A stretch of DNA of 23,305 nucleotides from the IMG/VR virus record IMGVR_UViG_3300008448_000676, positions 1 to 23,305 of that record; one strand, 5' to 3'. Each line of letters opens with the position of its first letter. The first letter of the stretch is position 1. The notes below the pieces were generated by a model, which did no database searches, was not told the origin of the DNA, and was given only the letters and a program-made list of their open reading frames with translations. Positions 1-7,771 of this stretch are shown here, piece after piece. The DNA comes from a virus. Made by a program: the position numbers and the translations under genes.

Positions 1-65
1 ATCTAACTGTTGGACAAAGCACATTAGGTTTTAGAAATCTAACAGTGCAGGTTGTCAAACCATAA
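1..65 (+). CDS. C-terminal end of an upstream gene (partial)
   Basis: The frame beginning at base 3 is open from the window edge to a TAA at 63-65 and encodes about 20 residues ending in FRNLTVQVVKP. The short beta-type sequence resembles the tail of a phage fibre or structural protein, but so little is visible that no function can be assigned. It lies 20 bases upstream of the oxygenase gene on the same strand, consistent with one transcription unit. Confidence 0.5.
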   Translation, partial: LTVGQSTLGFRNLTVQVVKP

Positions 66-85
66 GCAAAGATGAAAGCAAAGCA

Positions 86-1087
86 ATGACCCAAAGAGTA
101 AAACAAGTATTTCCGGATGAATTATTAAAAGAAGTAAAATCAGTAATAGACACCGTGCCCTGGCGTTATGGATGGGCGTCAAATCGCAGTATAGAGTTCA
201 CGCATTGGAACCATGACTTTGCCGGAGCAGGCGCACTTAACAGCATAGATGTCAGCAACAAGATCTCAGGCCCAATCAAGGAGGCTTGGGATCACATACA
301 GAAACATATCACTGGTCCTGCAGACTTGTTGCGATGCTACACAAACAGTCACACATTTGGTGTTGAAGGTTATCCGCACACCGATTCAAAACGCGGTGTA
401 GACAAAACTATTCTAATCTACATGACTCCAGGATGGCAACGCAACTGGGGTGGCGAAACTGTAGTTTACCATGGTGATGAAATTGCACACGCTGAACTGC
501 CAAAGTATAACAATGGCCTAATCTTCAATGGCGCAGATTGGCATTGTGCTCGTGCAGTTACTCGCATTTGCCCCGCACAACGCATTACCTTAATGTTTAA
601 GTTTTGCCCCAAAGATGCAGATCCTATTCGTAATAAACTACAGGAATTCTTAACTGCTCTAGGCACAAATAAAGTAAAGCACAGTGGACGCAATCTTTGG
701 ACACATTTGCTTAATGTCTATGACATCTTAAAGGCTAATGGCTTCAAACAGGATATCTGCAGTGCAGGTGCCTTACACAGCATATTTGGCACAAACGCAT
801 TTAAGACTAAGACCTTACACACAGATCAAAGAGATCTTGTTGTAAATGTCATAGGTGAAACTGCAACAGAATTGGTTGAGTTGTTCCATAAAATAAAGCG
901 TCCTTCTACATTAGAACTGGCGTTGAAGAACAACACAACAACAGTAGAGTTAAATGACGGATCCATCATGATCCTGGATCCAATTCAGTTAAATAGTATA
1001 TGCGCTATAGAAGCCGCTAATCTTGCTGACCAGAAAGCACTAAAGAACTATCCGCTGATTAAAAAGTTCTTAAGGAATTTAGAATGA
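86..1087 (+). CDS. 2OG-Fe(II) oxygenase fused to a DUF6817-like (HD-type) domain
   Basis: This 333-aa protein appears to have two domains. Residues about 80-175 look like a prolyl-4-hydroxylase-type 2-oxoglutarate/Fe(II) dioxygenase: H98 and D100 form the HxD motif (YPHTD), H153 (DWHCA) is the distal iron ligand and R166 (QRITL) is the likely 2OG-binding arginine. Residues about 195-330 resemble DUF6817, an HD-superfamily-like domain of unknown activity, with H199, H207 (THLLNVY) and H231 (AGALHSIFGT) as candidate metal ligands. The family role would be iron-dependent hydroxylation of a protein, nucleotide or small molecule; the substrate is unknown. The start is weakly supported because the Shine-Dalgarno sequence is poor, and a five-codon mini-ORF (72-89) ends in a TGA overlapping the ATG. 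It overlaps the next gene by ATGA. The oxygenase call is fairly sure, the second domain less so. Confidence 0.75.
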   Translation: MTQRVKQVFPDELLKEVKSVIDTVPWRYGWASNRSIEFTHWNHDFAGAGALNSIDVSNKISGPIKEAWDHIQKHITGPADLLRCYTNSHTFGVEGYPHTDSKRGVDKTILIYMTPGWQRNWGGETVVYHGDEIAHAELPKYNNGLIFNGADWHCARAVTRICPAQRITLMFKFCPKDADPIRNKLQEFLTALGTNKVKHSGRNLWTHLLNVYDILKANGFKQDICSAGALHSIFGTNAFKTKTLHTDQRDLVVNVIGETATELVELFHKIKRPSTLELALKNNTTTVELNDGSIMILDPIQLNSICAIEAANLADQKALKNYPLIKKFLRNLE

Positions 1088-2268
1088 AACGAAAAAATAA
1101 AGACTACCAAATACCCGCAGTTTACAATAGTAAAGGGAAGAAACTAAGTGGCCCAGTAGCGGCCAAAATGCTTAGTGATTACCTTGCCGGATTAGGTGAA
1201 GGTGAAGATACCTTATTGGCTCACATTAATGAAAGTGAAGCCGAATTATTGAAAAAGCGTGGCGGAAGTGGCGCAGTCAATCCTCACACCGGCCTAATTG
1301 AATTCGAAGGTGGCGACGGCGGCGGAGACGGCGGTGGCGGTGATGGAGGAGGCGGCGGAGACGGCGGTGGCGACGGCGGCGGAGCAGGTGATGGAGGAGA
1401 CGGCAGGGGAGCAGGTGATGGAGCCGGAGGCGACGCAGGCGGAGATGCTGGTGGAGATGCTGGTGGAGATGCTGGAGACGCAGGTGATGCAGGTGATGCA
1501 GGTGATGCAGGTGATGCCGGAGACGCAGGTGATGCAGGTGATGCAGGTGATGCCGATGGTGATGCAGACGCCGGCGATGATGGAGATGCAGATTCCGACA
1601 GTGATGCCGCAGATGATGCAGCCGATGATGCCGCAGATGACGCCGCAGATGACGCGGATAGTGACGATGCTGATGACAGTGATGATGCTGATGACAGTGA
1701 TGATGCTGACGATGCCGATGACAGTGATGATAGTGATGATAGTGATGACGCAGACGATGCCGATGATAGTGATGATACCGGAGACTTCGGTGGTGATGGT
1801 GGTGGAGACGCTGGAGGCGGAGGTGATACCGGCGGTGGCGGAGATACAGGCGGAGGCGATGGAGGAGTTCCGGGCCCAATAACACCGCCCCCAGGTCCTG
1901 CTCCGAAATATCTAAATGCTGGGCTAATCGAAACAACACCATTCTATCAAACTACAAACCCAGCACAAAGCAAATTTTATTGGGGTGATAGACCACTTCA
2001 AACAGGCGACACATTCAATGCACAAGCATGGAATGCAGTTCCAAACGCTCCACAACAAGCATGGGGATTACAGAATTTTGGTGCGCCGAACATGGCAGAT
2101 TATTTGAGTGTTTTCCAAGGACAAAATTCATTTATACCACAAAACAACCCATTAGGTGTGCCTTTACCTATACCAGCACAACCATTAACGCCGCAAGAGC
2201 AGGCATACTTAGCGACACTTGAGCCTTTTGCCGCACAGGCATTCCTGCAAAGCAAAGGCCTGGCTTAA
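1084..2268 (+). CDS. Putative virion protein with long Asp/Gly/Ala/Ser low-complexity region
   Basis: The 394-aa product has three parts. Residues 1-75 are a globular or helical N-terminus ending in GGSGAVNPHTGLIEF, a GSG-x-x-NP-x-TGL-x-EF pattern I associate with phage structural proteins. Residues about 76-262 are almost entirely Asp, Gly, Ala and Ser. After a proline-rich linker (PGPITPPPGPAP), residues about 277-394 form a non-repetitive C-terminal domain with the FYWGDRPLQ and PQQAWGLQNFG patterns, also of marine-phage type. The gene starts in the ATGA overlap with the oxygenase, so the two are probably translationally coupled. The repeat segment is much more G+C-rich than its neighbours. 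Function is unknown. A position just before the ejection genes suggests a virion or assembly component, and the acidic stretch may bind calcium or act as a disordered spacer; both roles are inferences. Confidence 0.8.
   Translation: MKRKNKDYQIPAVYNSKGKKLSGPVAAKMLSDYLAGLGEGEDTLLAHINESEAELLKKRGGSGAVNPHTGLIEFEGGDGGGDGGGGDGGGGGDGGGDGGGAGDGGDGRGAGDGAGGDAGGDAGGDAGGDAGDAGDAGDAGDAGDAGDAGDAGDAGDADGDADAGDDGDADSDSDAADDAADDAADDAADDADSDDADDSDDADDSDDADDADDSDDSDDSDDADDADDSDDTGDFGGDGGGDAGGGGDTGGGGDTGGGDGGVPGPITPPPGPAPKYLNAGLIETTPFYQTTNPAQSKFYWGDRPLQTGDTFNAQAWNAVPNAPQQAWGLQNFGAPNMADYLSVFQGQNSFIPQNNPLGVPLPIPAQPLTPQEQAYLATLEPFAAQAFLQSKGLA
1309..1868 (+). repeat. In-frame low-complexity tandem repeat, GAT/GAC-rich
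   Basis: This stretch is made of short in-frame repeats that change in order: GGGD-type units, then GDA triplets (GGTGATGCA repeated), then ADDA units, then SDDADD units (AGTGATGATGCTGATGAC repeated), then GGGD-type units again. Replication slippage or unequal recombination would readily expand or contract it. All other frames also stay largely open here because of the composition, which creates spurious ORFs. Confidence 0.9.
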
Positions 2269-2272
2269 ACAC

Positions 2273-2280
2273 GCTAAATA
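2273..2280 (+). promoter_or_regulatory. T4-late-like promoter GCTAAATA
   Basis: GCTAAATA lies between the stop of the acidic-repeat gene (2268) and the ATG at 2299, within the longer shared core ACGCTAAATA that recurs at 12941 and 18431. It differs from T4 late consensus TATAAATA at the first two bases. With T4 spacing, transcription would start near 2286 and the mRNA would carry the AAAAAAGG Shine-Dalgarno sequence. Confidence 0.6.
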
Positions 2281-2298
2281 TAAAAAAGGAAAACGATT

Positions 2299-3054
2299 AT
2301 GAGTGACTTATTCGGTGGACTATTCGGCGATACTAAAGAAACAGAAGTTAACTATTTGCCTGAACAGATTGGCGATATTCAAAAGACTAATGAATTTAGA
2401 CAAGGCACAATGATGCCTTTTAGCAAGGATTACCTAGGCAAATTAAGCAAAGGCTACGAAGAAGGCCTAGCAGGTATTAACAAAGCCGCACAAGGTGGCG
2501 CAGGTTATGCTGGCCAAGTTGGACAAACATTAGGCGAGACAGGCGAAAGCGCGGCTCGCACAGGTGTAGCAGGTCTTGAAAGTTTCTTTAATCCACAATA
2601 TGGACAAGAACAATTCGCGGCTGCTATGCAACCTATTCAAAGCCAATACCAAACTAACCTTGCTAACCAAGGTGCTACATTCGGTGGCGCAGGACAATTA
2701 GGATCAGCACGTCAAGCCTTAGCAGGCACACAACTTGCAGGTCAAACACAGGCTGCACAAATGCAAGCAGCCGCAAATGTTATGCGTGATTTGAACCAAC
2801 AACGCTTACAAGCAGGACAATCATTAGCCGGTCTTGCTCCACAGTATTTCGGTCAAGGCATGACAGCAAAGCAACAACAATTAGGTTATGCTCAAGCCCC
2901 GACAGATTACTTGTTAAGCACGTTAGGCAAAGGCCAACAATACGTGCCTGGTCAATTGTATACAGCGCAGTATCCAGGCCAGCAAGGATCGACTACGTCA
3001 AACAATCCAAGTCTGTTTGATATTGGCGCGAAGATCCTACCGTTCTTCTTATAA
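2299..3054 (+). CDS. Putative internal virion / DNA ejection protein
   Basis: The 251-aa protein is rich in Gln, Ala and Gly and predicted largely helical, with a repetitive central region (LGSARQALAGTQLAGQTQAA, about residues 135-155). This resembles small ejection or pilot proteins of short-tailed phages, which are expelled with the DNA to help form a conduit through the cell envelope. No catalytic motif is visible. It has a good Shine-Dalgarno sequence (AAAAGGAAAA before ATG) and follows a late-type promoter. It is directly followed by the transglycosylase-containing protein and a third Ala/Gln-rich protein, a three-gene arrangement like the ejection-protein sets of P22- or T7-like phages. 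The ejection role is inferred from composition and context; a tail-associated structural role is the alternative. Confidence 0.6.
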   Translation: MSDLFGGLFGDTKETEVNYLPEQIGDIQKTNEFRQGTMMPFSKDYLGKLSKGYEEGLAGINKAAQGGAGYAGQVGQTLGETGESAARTGVAGLESFFNPQYGQEQFAAAMQPIQSQYQTNLANQGATFGGAGQLGSARQALAGTQLAGQTQAAQMQAAANVMRDLNQQRLQAGQSLAGLAPQYFGQGMTAKQQQLGYAQAPTDYLLSTLGKGQQYVPGQLYTAQYPGQQGSTTSNNPSLFDIGAKILPFFL

Positions 3055-3069
3055 TAAGGATTTAATACA

Positions 3070-5790
3070 ATGGCAGAATATGATGTAATGGGCAATTATA
3101 CAGGTTATGATGATAGTTATGGTTATGATACCGGCTATCCTGCTGAACCCGTAGCACCAACAGGCCCACAATTTTATGATGACTTTGGTAATCCTGTTGC
3201 CAATGCTGAAGAAGAACGCCGTCGTCGTGAAGAAATGGAACGACAGATTGAAGAATATCGTAAGCAACAAGAGAAACTAGGTAGCGAAGTCACTAACAAG
3301 CAAGAAGTCACGACTTATGCAGATGGTAGTCAAACAATTACTACCAAGCGTGAAGTGCCTGGTAAGCAACCTTTACAACCAGTTGCTCCTGTCATGCAGG
3401 ATCAAGAAGGTTATAATCAGCGTATTGCACAGCAAGAAAGTGGCAATAGACCGGATATTGGTTACCACAATCAACAATTAAGTTCAGCGTATGGTCCATA
3501 TGGCATTACGCAAGGTGCATACGAGGATGCTCGTCGTGCAAATCCTGCGTTACCTGCTGACATTCGTCAAGCAACACCAGAACAAATGACAGCGGCACAA
3601 AATGCTGTCACACAAAACAACGCAAGATACTTACAAAGTTATGGAGTTCCTGTAAATCAAAACACATTACAGGCTGCTCACTTCCTAGGTGCCAAAGGTC
3701 TAAGCGAATTCTTAAAGACTGGTTATATCAGTCCTGCGGCCGCAAGGGCAAATGGCGGTGAAGAAAATGTTCGCCGTATTGTTCAACAGCGTTTAGGTGG
3801 CCAGGCTGCTCCTGCGAGCGGTGCAGTTCGACAACAACTTGTTCAAGGCGAACAAGGTGGTATGCCAACACAAAAGCCTCGTTTAGAACCTGTTAGTCCA
3901 GAAGCAGTAGCACAACCTGCACCACAGGCTGCACAACCTAAAATGGAGCCAAACAGTTTTGATGAGTTTGGCACTCCTGTGTTTAGTCAAGCGCAAGCAG
4001 ACTTAGACAAGAATTTAAAATCATTTGAAGCAATTCAAAATGATCCTAAAGCATTGATGAACTTTGAAGGTCCAGAATGGATGCAAAGCAATGCCAAAGC
4101 ACGTGCCGCAGACATTTTAGCCAATGAGCGTGAAAATCAAAAGGCACAAGAAAAATTAAGCACAGCGACCCCAACTGACTTGGCTCGTTATCTACAAGGT
4201 AAAACAAAGTCAGGCGAAGATTATAATCTAGCAACTCGTGTTCGTGCTATGTTATTCAGCGCCGCAGGTCAAAAAGAACTTGCAATGCGTGAATGGAACA
4301 AATTAGACACAGTAGGCACTGACAAATACGTGCAGGGTCCTGATGGCAAGCCATATCTAGTTCGTCAAAGAGCAGATGGTGAGATTATGGGAGGCTTTAA
4401 TGCTGAAACAGGCAAGGCCTTAAATGCTGAAGAATTAGTTAAAGTAGGTGCAGGCGTAACAGGTGCTGCCAAACTAAACATTGTCGGTGGAACTTATGTC
4501 AATGACAAGACAGGTGAAGTTGGTCGTGTTATAACAGATGAAAAGACTGGCGTAAGTTATATTCAAACTGACACAGGTCGCAAGCCAATGACTGGATTCC
4601 GTCCGCAAGGTCAGGCTGGCACAATGGATATGCAACGTGCTCAACAAATCCAAAAACAAAATATTGATTTAGCCGGTGATTGGGCTAAACTACAAATGAA
4701 AGTGCAAGGTGCCGCTCCAGAAGCCGCTAATAAGTTCTTAGGTGAATTTAACGCTAAACATGGCACAAACTTTGGCCTAGCAAGTGTAAGTGGTAGTGCA
4801 CCACAAATCGATATGACTACTGGTCAAATGATTCAGGCTGCACCAACAGCAGGTGCTCCACAAGCACCAACAGCCGTTGCGGCACCAGCAGCCGCAGTTA
4901 CAGCACCTGCAGGTCAAAAGCCTGGCGCTGTTACAGCAGTAAGTCCAGCAGATTTAGAAGCACAACGCGAACGTGAAAAGAAAGAACGTGAAGCCGGCTT
5001 AGAAGTTCAAACCACAGAGCAAAAAGAATTTGTAAAAGAAACTAAACCAGCAGTTGGTCAAACAGCCGGTGATGGACAAGCGGTTGCAAATGCACGTCGT
5101 CAACAATTAGATATTATTAAACGTAATCCAAGCATTGTTAATATTATGAATGGACAAGGCACACAGTATGATCAAGCCCGCCGTATTATGATCAATGCTG
5201 TTAGTGGTGCATATGGCGCAGAAGAACGCCAACAGTTAGCCAACGATCTAAGTCAAGTTATGAACAAGTTGACTGAAAGTGAACAAGGCGCACTACAAGA
5301 ATTCGTTAACTTGAATACTGTAGTTAATGCTAAAACACTTCGTGCTAACGCAGGTCCAGGTGCTGTTAGTAATGCTGAACAACAGGCAAACAAAGATGCC
5401 AATATTGGTAACGTTGATCGTATTCCTGCGTATGCGGCATTGGCTGGATTGCATCGCAGTCAATTTACCGGAGATCTTGCGGCAAGCAAACAAGCATTCT
5501 TGGCTGATAATCCGCAGATCAAAACTACAGCAGAATTTAATAGCGCATGGCAAAAGCAAGAAGCATTACGTCTCAAAGAATATCAAGCAATTGCCAAGGC
5601 TAGGTTTGATATTATGGGTCGCGCACCTGAAACAAACGCTAGCCCTGAAGCAATTAAAGCATACAGAGACCGTGTGTTCCGCGCATTTGAAGCATATCCT
5701 GCTCCACAATTCGATCCGGCTACTGGTAAATGGAACTATCAAACAGCAAATGCTCGCAGAGCGGCAATGGCAGCAGTATTAGGACAATAA
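3070..5790 (+). CDS. Internal virion protein with lytic transglycosylase domain
   Basis: This 906-aa protein carries an SLT/lysozyme-fold domain at about residues 112-220. IAQQESGNRP supplies the probable catalytic Glu (E123), followed by AYGPYGITQGAY (residues 140-151), the counterpart of the family's glycine-glutamine motif, and LQAAHFLGAKGLSEFL (200-215). Such domains cut peptidoglycan glycan strands locally so that the ejectosome can cross the wall. A charged probable coiled coil (about 45-72) precedes it. The remaining ~650 residues are Ala/Gln/Pro-rich, with a low-complexity stretch of alternating Ala and Pro near residues 590-625 and no recognised catalytic motif. The start has a TAAGGA Shine-Dalgarno sequence. 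Size, domain order and flanking Ala/Gln-rich genes fit a large ejection protein; T7 gp16 and P22 gp16 are functional analogues rather than assigned homologues. Confidence 0.8.
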   Translation: MAEYDVMGNYTGYDDSYGYDTGYPAEPVAPTGPQFYDDFGNPVANAEEERRRREEMERQIEEYRKQQEKLGSEVTNKQEVTTYADGSQTITTKREVPGKQPLQPVAPVMQDQEGYNQRIAQQESGNRPDIGYHNQQLSSAYGPYGITQGAYEDARRANPALPADIRQATPEQMTAAQNAVTQNNARYLQSYGVPVNQNTLQAAHFLGAKGLSEFLKTGYISPAAARANGGEENVRRIVQQRLGGQAAPASGAVRQQLVQGEQGGMPTQKPRLEPVSPEAVAQPAPQAAQPKMEPNSFDEFGTPVFSQAQADLDKNLKSFEAIQNDPKALMNFEGPEWMQSNAKARAADILANERENQKAQEKLSTATPTDLARYLQGKTKSGEDYNLATRVRAMLFSAAGQKELAMREWNKLDTVGTDKYVQGPDGKPYLVRQRADGEIMGGFNAETGKALNAEELVKVGAGVTGAAKLNIVGGTYVNDKTGEVGRVITDEKTGVSYIQTDTGRKPMTGFRPQGQAGTMDMQRAQQIQKQNIDLAGDWAKLQMKVQGAAPEAANKFLGEFNAKHGTNFGLASVSGSAPQIDMTTGQMIQAAPTAGAPQAPTAVAAPAAAVTAPAGQKPGAVTAVSPADLEAQREREKKEREAGLEVQTTEQKEFVKETKPAVGQTAGDGQAVANARRQQLDIIKRNPSIVNIMNGQGTQYDQARRIMINAVSGAYGAEERQQLANDLSQVMNKLTESEQGALQEFVNLNTVVNAKTLRANAGPGAVSNAEQQANKDANIGNVDRIPAYAALAGLHRSQFTGDLAASKQAFLADNPQIKTTAEFNSAWQKQEALRLKEYQAIAKARFDIMGRAPETNASPEAIKAYRDRVFRAFEAYPAPQFDPATGKWNYQTANARRAAMAAVLGQ

Positions 5791-5791
5791 T

Positions 5792-6685
5792 ATGGACCAA
5801 CAAGACATTGAAAAATTAAGAGCCGCGGGTTATACTGATGATGACATCCGTGATTATATGGCTAATCAGCCTAAAGTCAGCGGTGCGCCGACACAAACCG
5901 AAGCAGAAACATTGCCTGAGATTGATGTTACTAAACCTAGTGATACATTAAAGCAAGCAGAAGCCGCAGGTGTGCCGATCGGCGCAAGAGAAAGCAGTAT
6001 AATTAGTGATGTTGCTACAGCCGCTCCTGTTGTGTTAGGTGAAAACGTTGGCAAAGTAGCATTAGGTGCAGGTGGTTTAGGTGCTGCCTATGCTGCCAAT
6101 CAAGTTCGTAAAGGTATGCAAGCACGTGCCGCATCCGGCGCCGCTCAAGCAGCCGCTCAGGCAGCACAAGCACAAGCCGCAATGGAACAAGCACGTGCCG
6201 CGCAACAGGCAGCACAAGGTGTTCAACAAAGATTTGAAGCAAGAGCAGCCGCTCAAGCCGCAAGAGCAGTTCCAACAGGTCCACAAATTCTAGATGCCGC
6301 AGGACGTCCAATGGCTCCTAGTGCGCCGGTTGCTCCACAAGGTCCAGTAAGCACAGGTCCAGTTGCTCCAAGTGCAACAGCACCAATGGCACAACCTGCT
6401 CCACAAGCACAACCTAGCATGTTAGATAAAACAACTAACATGATTCGTCAACTTGCCGCTAACAAAGTATTCAATACAATGGCCAAAGCCGGTGTTGGAG
6501 CCGCAGCCGCATTGACTCCTGGTAATGTTGGACAAGACTATATGGTCCCACAAACAGGTAGAATGAGGGGCATGGAGATAAATCCTATGACAGGCCGTCC
6601 ATGGACTAGAGAACAGTTACAGGCCTATAGTGCCAACCCTGCTATGTATGATCAAGCATTGGGTCAAGCGCAAATGCCAAGATAA
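5792..6685 (+). CDS. Putative Ala/Gln-rich ejection protein
   Basis: The 297-aa product opens with a short helical motif, IEKLRAAGYTDDDIRDYMAN (residues 6-25), of a kind seen at the N-terminus of phage internal proteins. Residues about 84-102 (GKVALGAGGLGAAYAANQV) could be a weak membrane-interacting segment. The centre (about 103-165) is an almost pure Ala/Gln/Arg helix, then a Pro/Ala linker, then a C-terminal region with GMEINPMTGRPWT. It begins two bases after the stop of the transglycosylase gene, so the two are tightly coupled. Context and composition support a DNA-ejection or internal-core role; no enzymatic motif is seen. Confidence 0.6.
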   Translation: MDQQDIEKLRAAGYTDDDIRDYMANQPKVSGAPTQTEAETLPEIDVTKPSDTLKQAEAAGVPIGARESSIISDVATAAPVVLGENVGKVALGAGGLGAAYAANQVRKGMQARAASGAAQAAAQAAQAQAAMEQARAAQQAAQGVQQRFEARAAAQAARAVPTGPQILDAAGRPMAPSAPVAPQGPVSTGPVAPSATAPMAQPAPQAQPSMLDKTTNMIRQLAANKVFNTMAKAGVGAAAALTPGNVGQDYMVPQTGRMRGMEINPMTGRPWTREQLQAYSANPAMYDQALGQAQMPR

Positions 6686-6694
6686 GGAAATGAA

Positions 6695-7126
6695 ATGACA
6701 ACAGCAGAATCACTACAAGAAGTATTCTATAACAACTTCACTGCATACTATCGCAGTCATGTAGCACACGTAAACGTCACTGGTAGAAACTTTGCCAGTG
6801 ACCACAAACTATTGCAAAAAGTCTATGAAGATCTGCAGGAACAAATTGATCGTCTTGCAGAATTGCTACGCACCATTGGCGAATACATGCCTTGCGAAAT
6901 TCAATTTGTATTAGATCAAAGCACAATTGGCACCGGCATATTTGAAGGTGATAGCATTGAACTAATCACAGGCGTTCGCAATGATTTAGATACACTAAAA
7001 GATTTTTATGATGATTTGATGTTAACTGCCGAAGCAGAAGGACATCAAGAAATTGCCAACTACGCACAAGATAGAATTCTTGCGCTGGCAAAACATATTT
7101 GGATGTTAGACGCTACATTAGAATAA
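6695..7126 (+). CDS. dps: Dps-like ferritin-superfamily protein
   Basis: The 143-aa protein matches the Dps family, which oxidises and stores Fe(II) using peroxide in a 12-subunit shell and protects DNA. Candidate ferroxidase residues are H25, H37, D52 and E56; their spacing (12, 15, 4) is identical to E. coli Dps H51, H63, D78, E82. The equivalent of E. coli D67 is Q41, and the tryptophan usually after the first histidine is V26. The C-terminus (KHIWMLDATLE) matches the usual Dps final helix. It lacks the long Lys-rich N-terminal DNA-binding tail of E. coli Dps. The start has a strong AAGGAA Shine-Dalgarno sequence; an upstream ATG at 6690 reads only two codons before a TGA that overlaps the true ATG. 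It is the last gene of the ejection-protein unit. Family is fairly certain; role (host oxidative protection, or virion/DNA protection) is inferred. Confidence 0.82.
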   Translation: MTTAESLQEVFYNNFTAYYRSHVAHVNVTGRNFASDHKLLQKVYEDLQEQIDRLAELLRTIGEYMPCEIQFVLDQSTIGTGIFEGDSIELITGVRNDLDTLKDFYDDLMLTAEAEGHQEIANYAQDRILALAKHIWMLDATLE

Positions 7127-7221
7127 AGTTAAGCGATCAGGAACCCCATCAAGAACCAGTTTGATTTTATCGCTTTCTAGGCTGGGCATCAACGGATTGG
7201 CAGGCGTGGCTTGTGTCGGGT
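7127..7221. other. Convergent intergenic region, possible weak stem-loop
   Basis: Ninety-five bases separate the convergent Dps gene and minus-strand acetyltransferase gene. AAGCGAT (7131-7137) can pair with ATCGCTT (7169-7175), and inside it ATCAA (7148-7152) with TTGAT (7161-7165). There is no strong G/C stem followed by a T-run, so a bidirectional terminator is possible but weakly supported. No tRNA or ORF was recognised. Confidence 0.3.
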
Positions 7222-7731
7222 TCAAAATAATGTAGTAGCAGTGTTAGATAAATCAATTCGTTTATAACCTACACCACCACGCACTAGATATCCTGCTTGT
7301 TCGTGTAAGCGCATAAATGCAGTTTGTTCCTGTCTAATACTGCTACTGGCAATAACAGAACAATTTGTAATTTTTGCAAACTGTTCCCAAATTGACAACA
7401 TATCTTTTACAAGGAGAATACGACAACGAACACCTAGATCCGGATCAACATGTGCAATGCGAACATTGACTATTGTTTCTCTGCTCCACATACCTTTTTC
7501 GCCACCTTTGGCCCAAGTATAACCTAAAAGATTATTATTGGTATCACGAGCAACAGCAACCAAATCACTGTATCCTGTATAATATTGATTGATAATGGCA
7601 GAAGTAATGTTATGTGCAAACACATTAACATCGACTGTAAAGATAGGGTCTATTTCGTATTGATATTTTACGCTAAGATTAACTAATGCTTCTGCATCAG
7701 GTAAATGTGCGTAAGTCCAATTGTAATTCAT
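7222..7731 (-). CDS. GNAT-like acetyltransferase
   Basis: The 169-aa protein fits the GNAT N-acetyltransferase fold: an N-terminal helix-rich substrate region, central strands (LVAVARDTNNNLLGYTWAKG, 57-76), then VRIAHVDPDLGVRCRILL (90-107) where the acetyl-CoA motif would sit, and a C-terminal FMRLHEQAGYLVRGGVGYKR (139-158) typical of the final GNAT strands. The canonical (Q/R)xxGx(G/A) loop is not evident, so activity is uncertain. GNAT enzymes transfer acetyl groups from acetyl-CoA to amines; the substrate here is unknown. It is the only minus-strand gene, with its own Shine-Dalgarno sequence (AAAGG, 7 nt before the ATG) and a T4-late-like TATAAGTA upstream on the minus strand. Its isolated reverse orientation suggests a separately acquired accessory gene. 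Confidence 0.65.
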   Translation of the reverse strand: MNYNWTYAHLPDAEALVNLSVKYQYEIDPIFTVDVNVFAHNITSAIINQYYTGYSDLVAVARDTNNNLLGYTWAKGGEKGMWSRETIVNVRIAHVDPDLGVRCRILLVKDMLSIWEQFAKITNCSVIASSSIRQEQTAFMRLHEQAGYLVRGGVGYKRIDLSNTATTLF

Positions 7732-7757
7732 TGCCGTGCCTTTCGTGTAAAATTCCT

Positions 7758-7765
7758 ACTAAATA
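7758..7765 (+). promoter_or_regulatory. T4-late-like promoter ACTAAATA (leaderless geometry)
   Basis: ACTAAATA ends exactly 5 nt before the ATG at 7771. In T4 the late motif occupies about -13 to -6, so the first transcribed base would be the A of the ATG. No Shine-Dalgarno sequence precedes this start, which is consistent with a leaderless mRNA. Confidence 0.55.
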
Positions 7766-7771
7766 CTTATA
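7764..7771 (-). promoter_or_regulatory. Possible divergent T4-late-like promoter TATAAGTA
   Basis: The reverse complement reads TATAAGTA, one base from TATAAATA. It overlaps the plus-strand ACTAAATA box and points to the acetyltransferase gene. T4 spacing would start transcription near 7758, leaving a leader of about 27 nt containing the AAAGG Shine-Dalgarno sequence. Confidence 0.35.

Noticed and set aside
1277-1942. Long minus-strand His/Leu/Arg-rich ORF and a plus-strand Met/Val/Thr-rich ORF (1298-1882) across the acidic repeat
   Set aside because: Both exist only because the GAT/GGT/GCA repeat lacks stops in other frames; composition is a mechanical translation of the repeat and neither has a convincing start context.
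7131-7175. Strong bidirectional terminator between convergent genes
   Set aside because: The stem is A/T-rich with a large internal loop and lacks a clean T-run; kept only as a weak possible stem-loop.
7201-7230. GGTTCAAA near 7218 as a possible tRNA T-loop
   Set aside because: No matching acceptor, anticodon or D arms could be found around it, and the motif lies at the end of the acetyltransferase gene.
7705-7770. Upstream start for the GGARPGAGRPKGS protein
   Set aside because: It would overlap the divergent acetyltransferase start and ignores the promoter-like box ending 5 nt before 7771.
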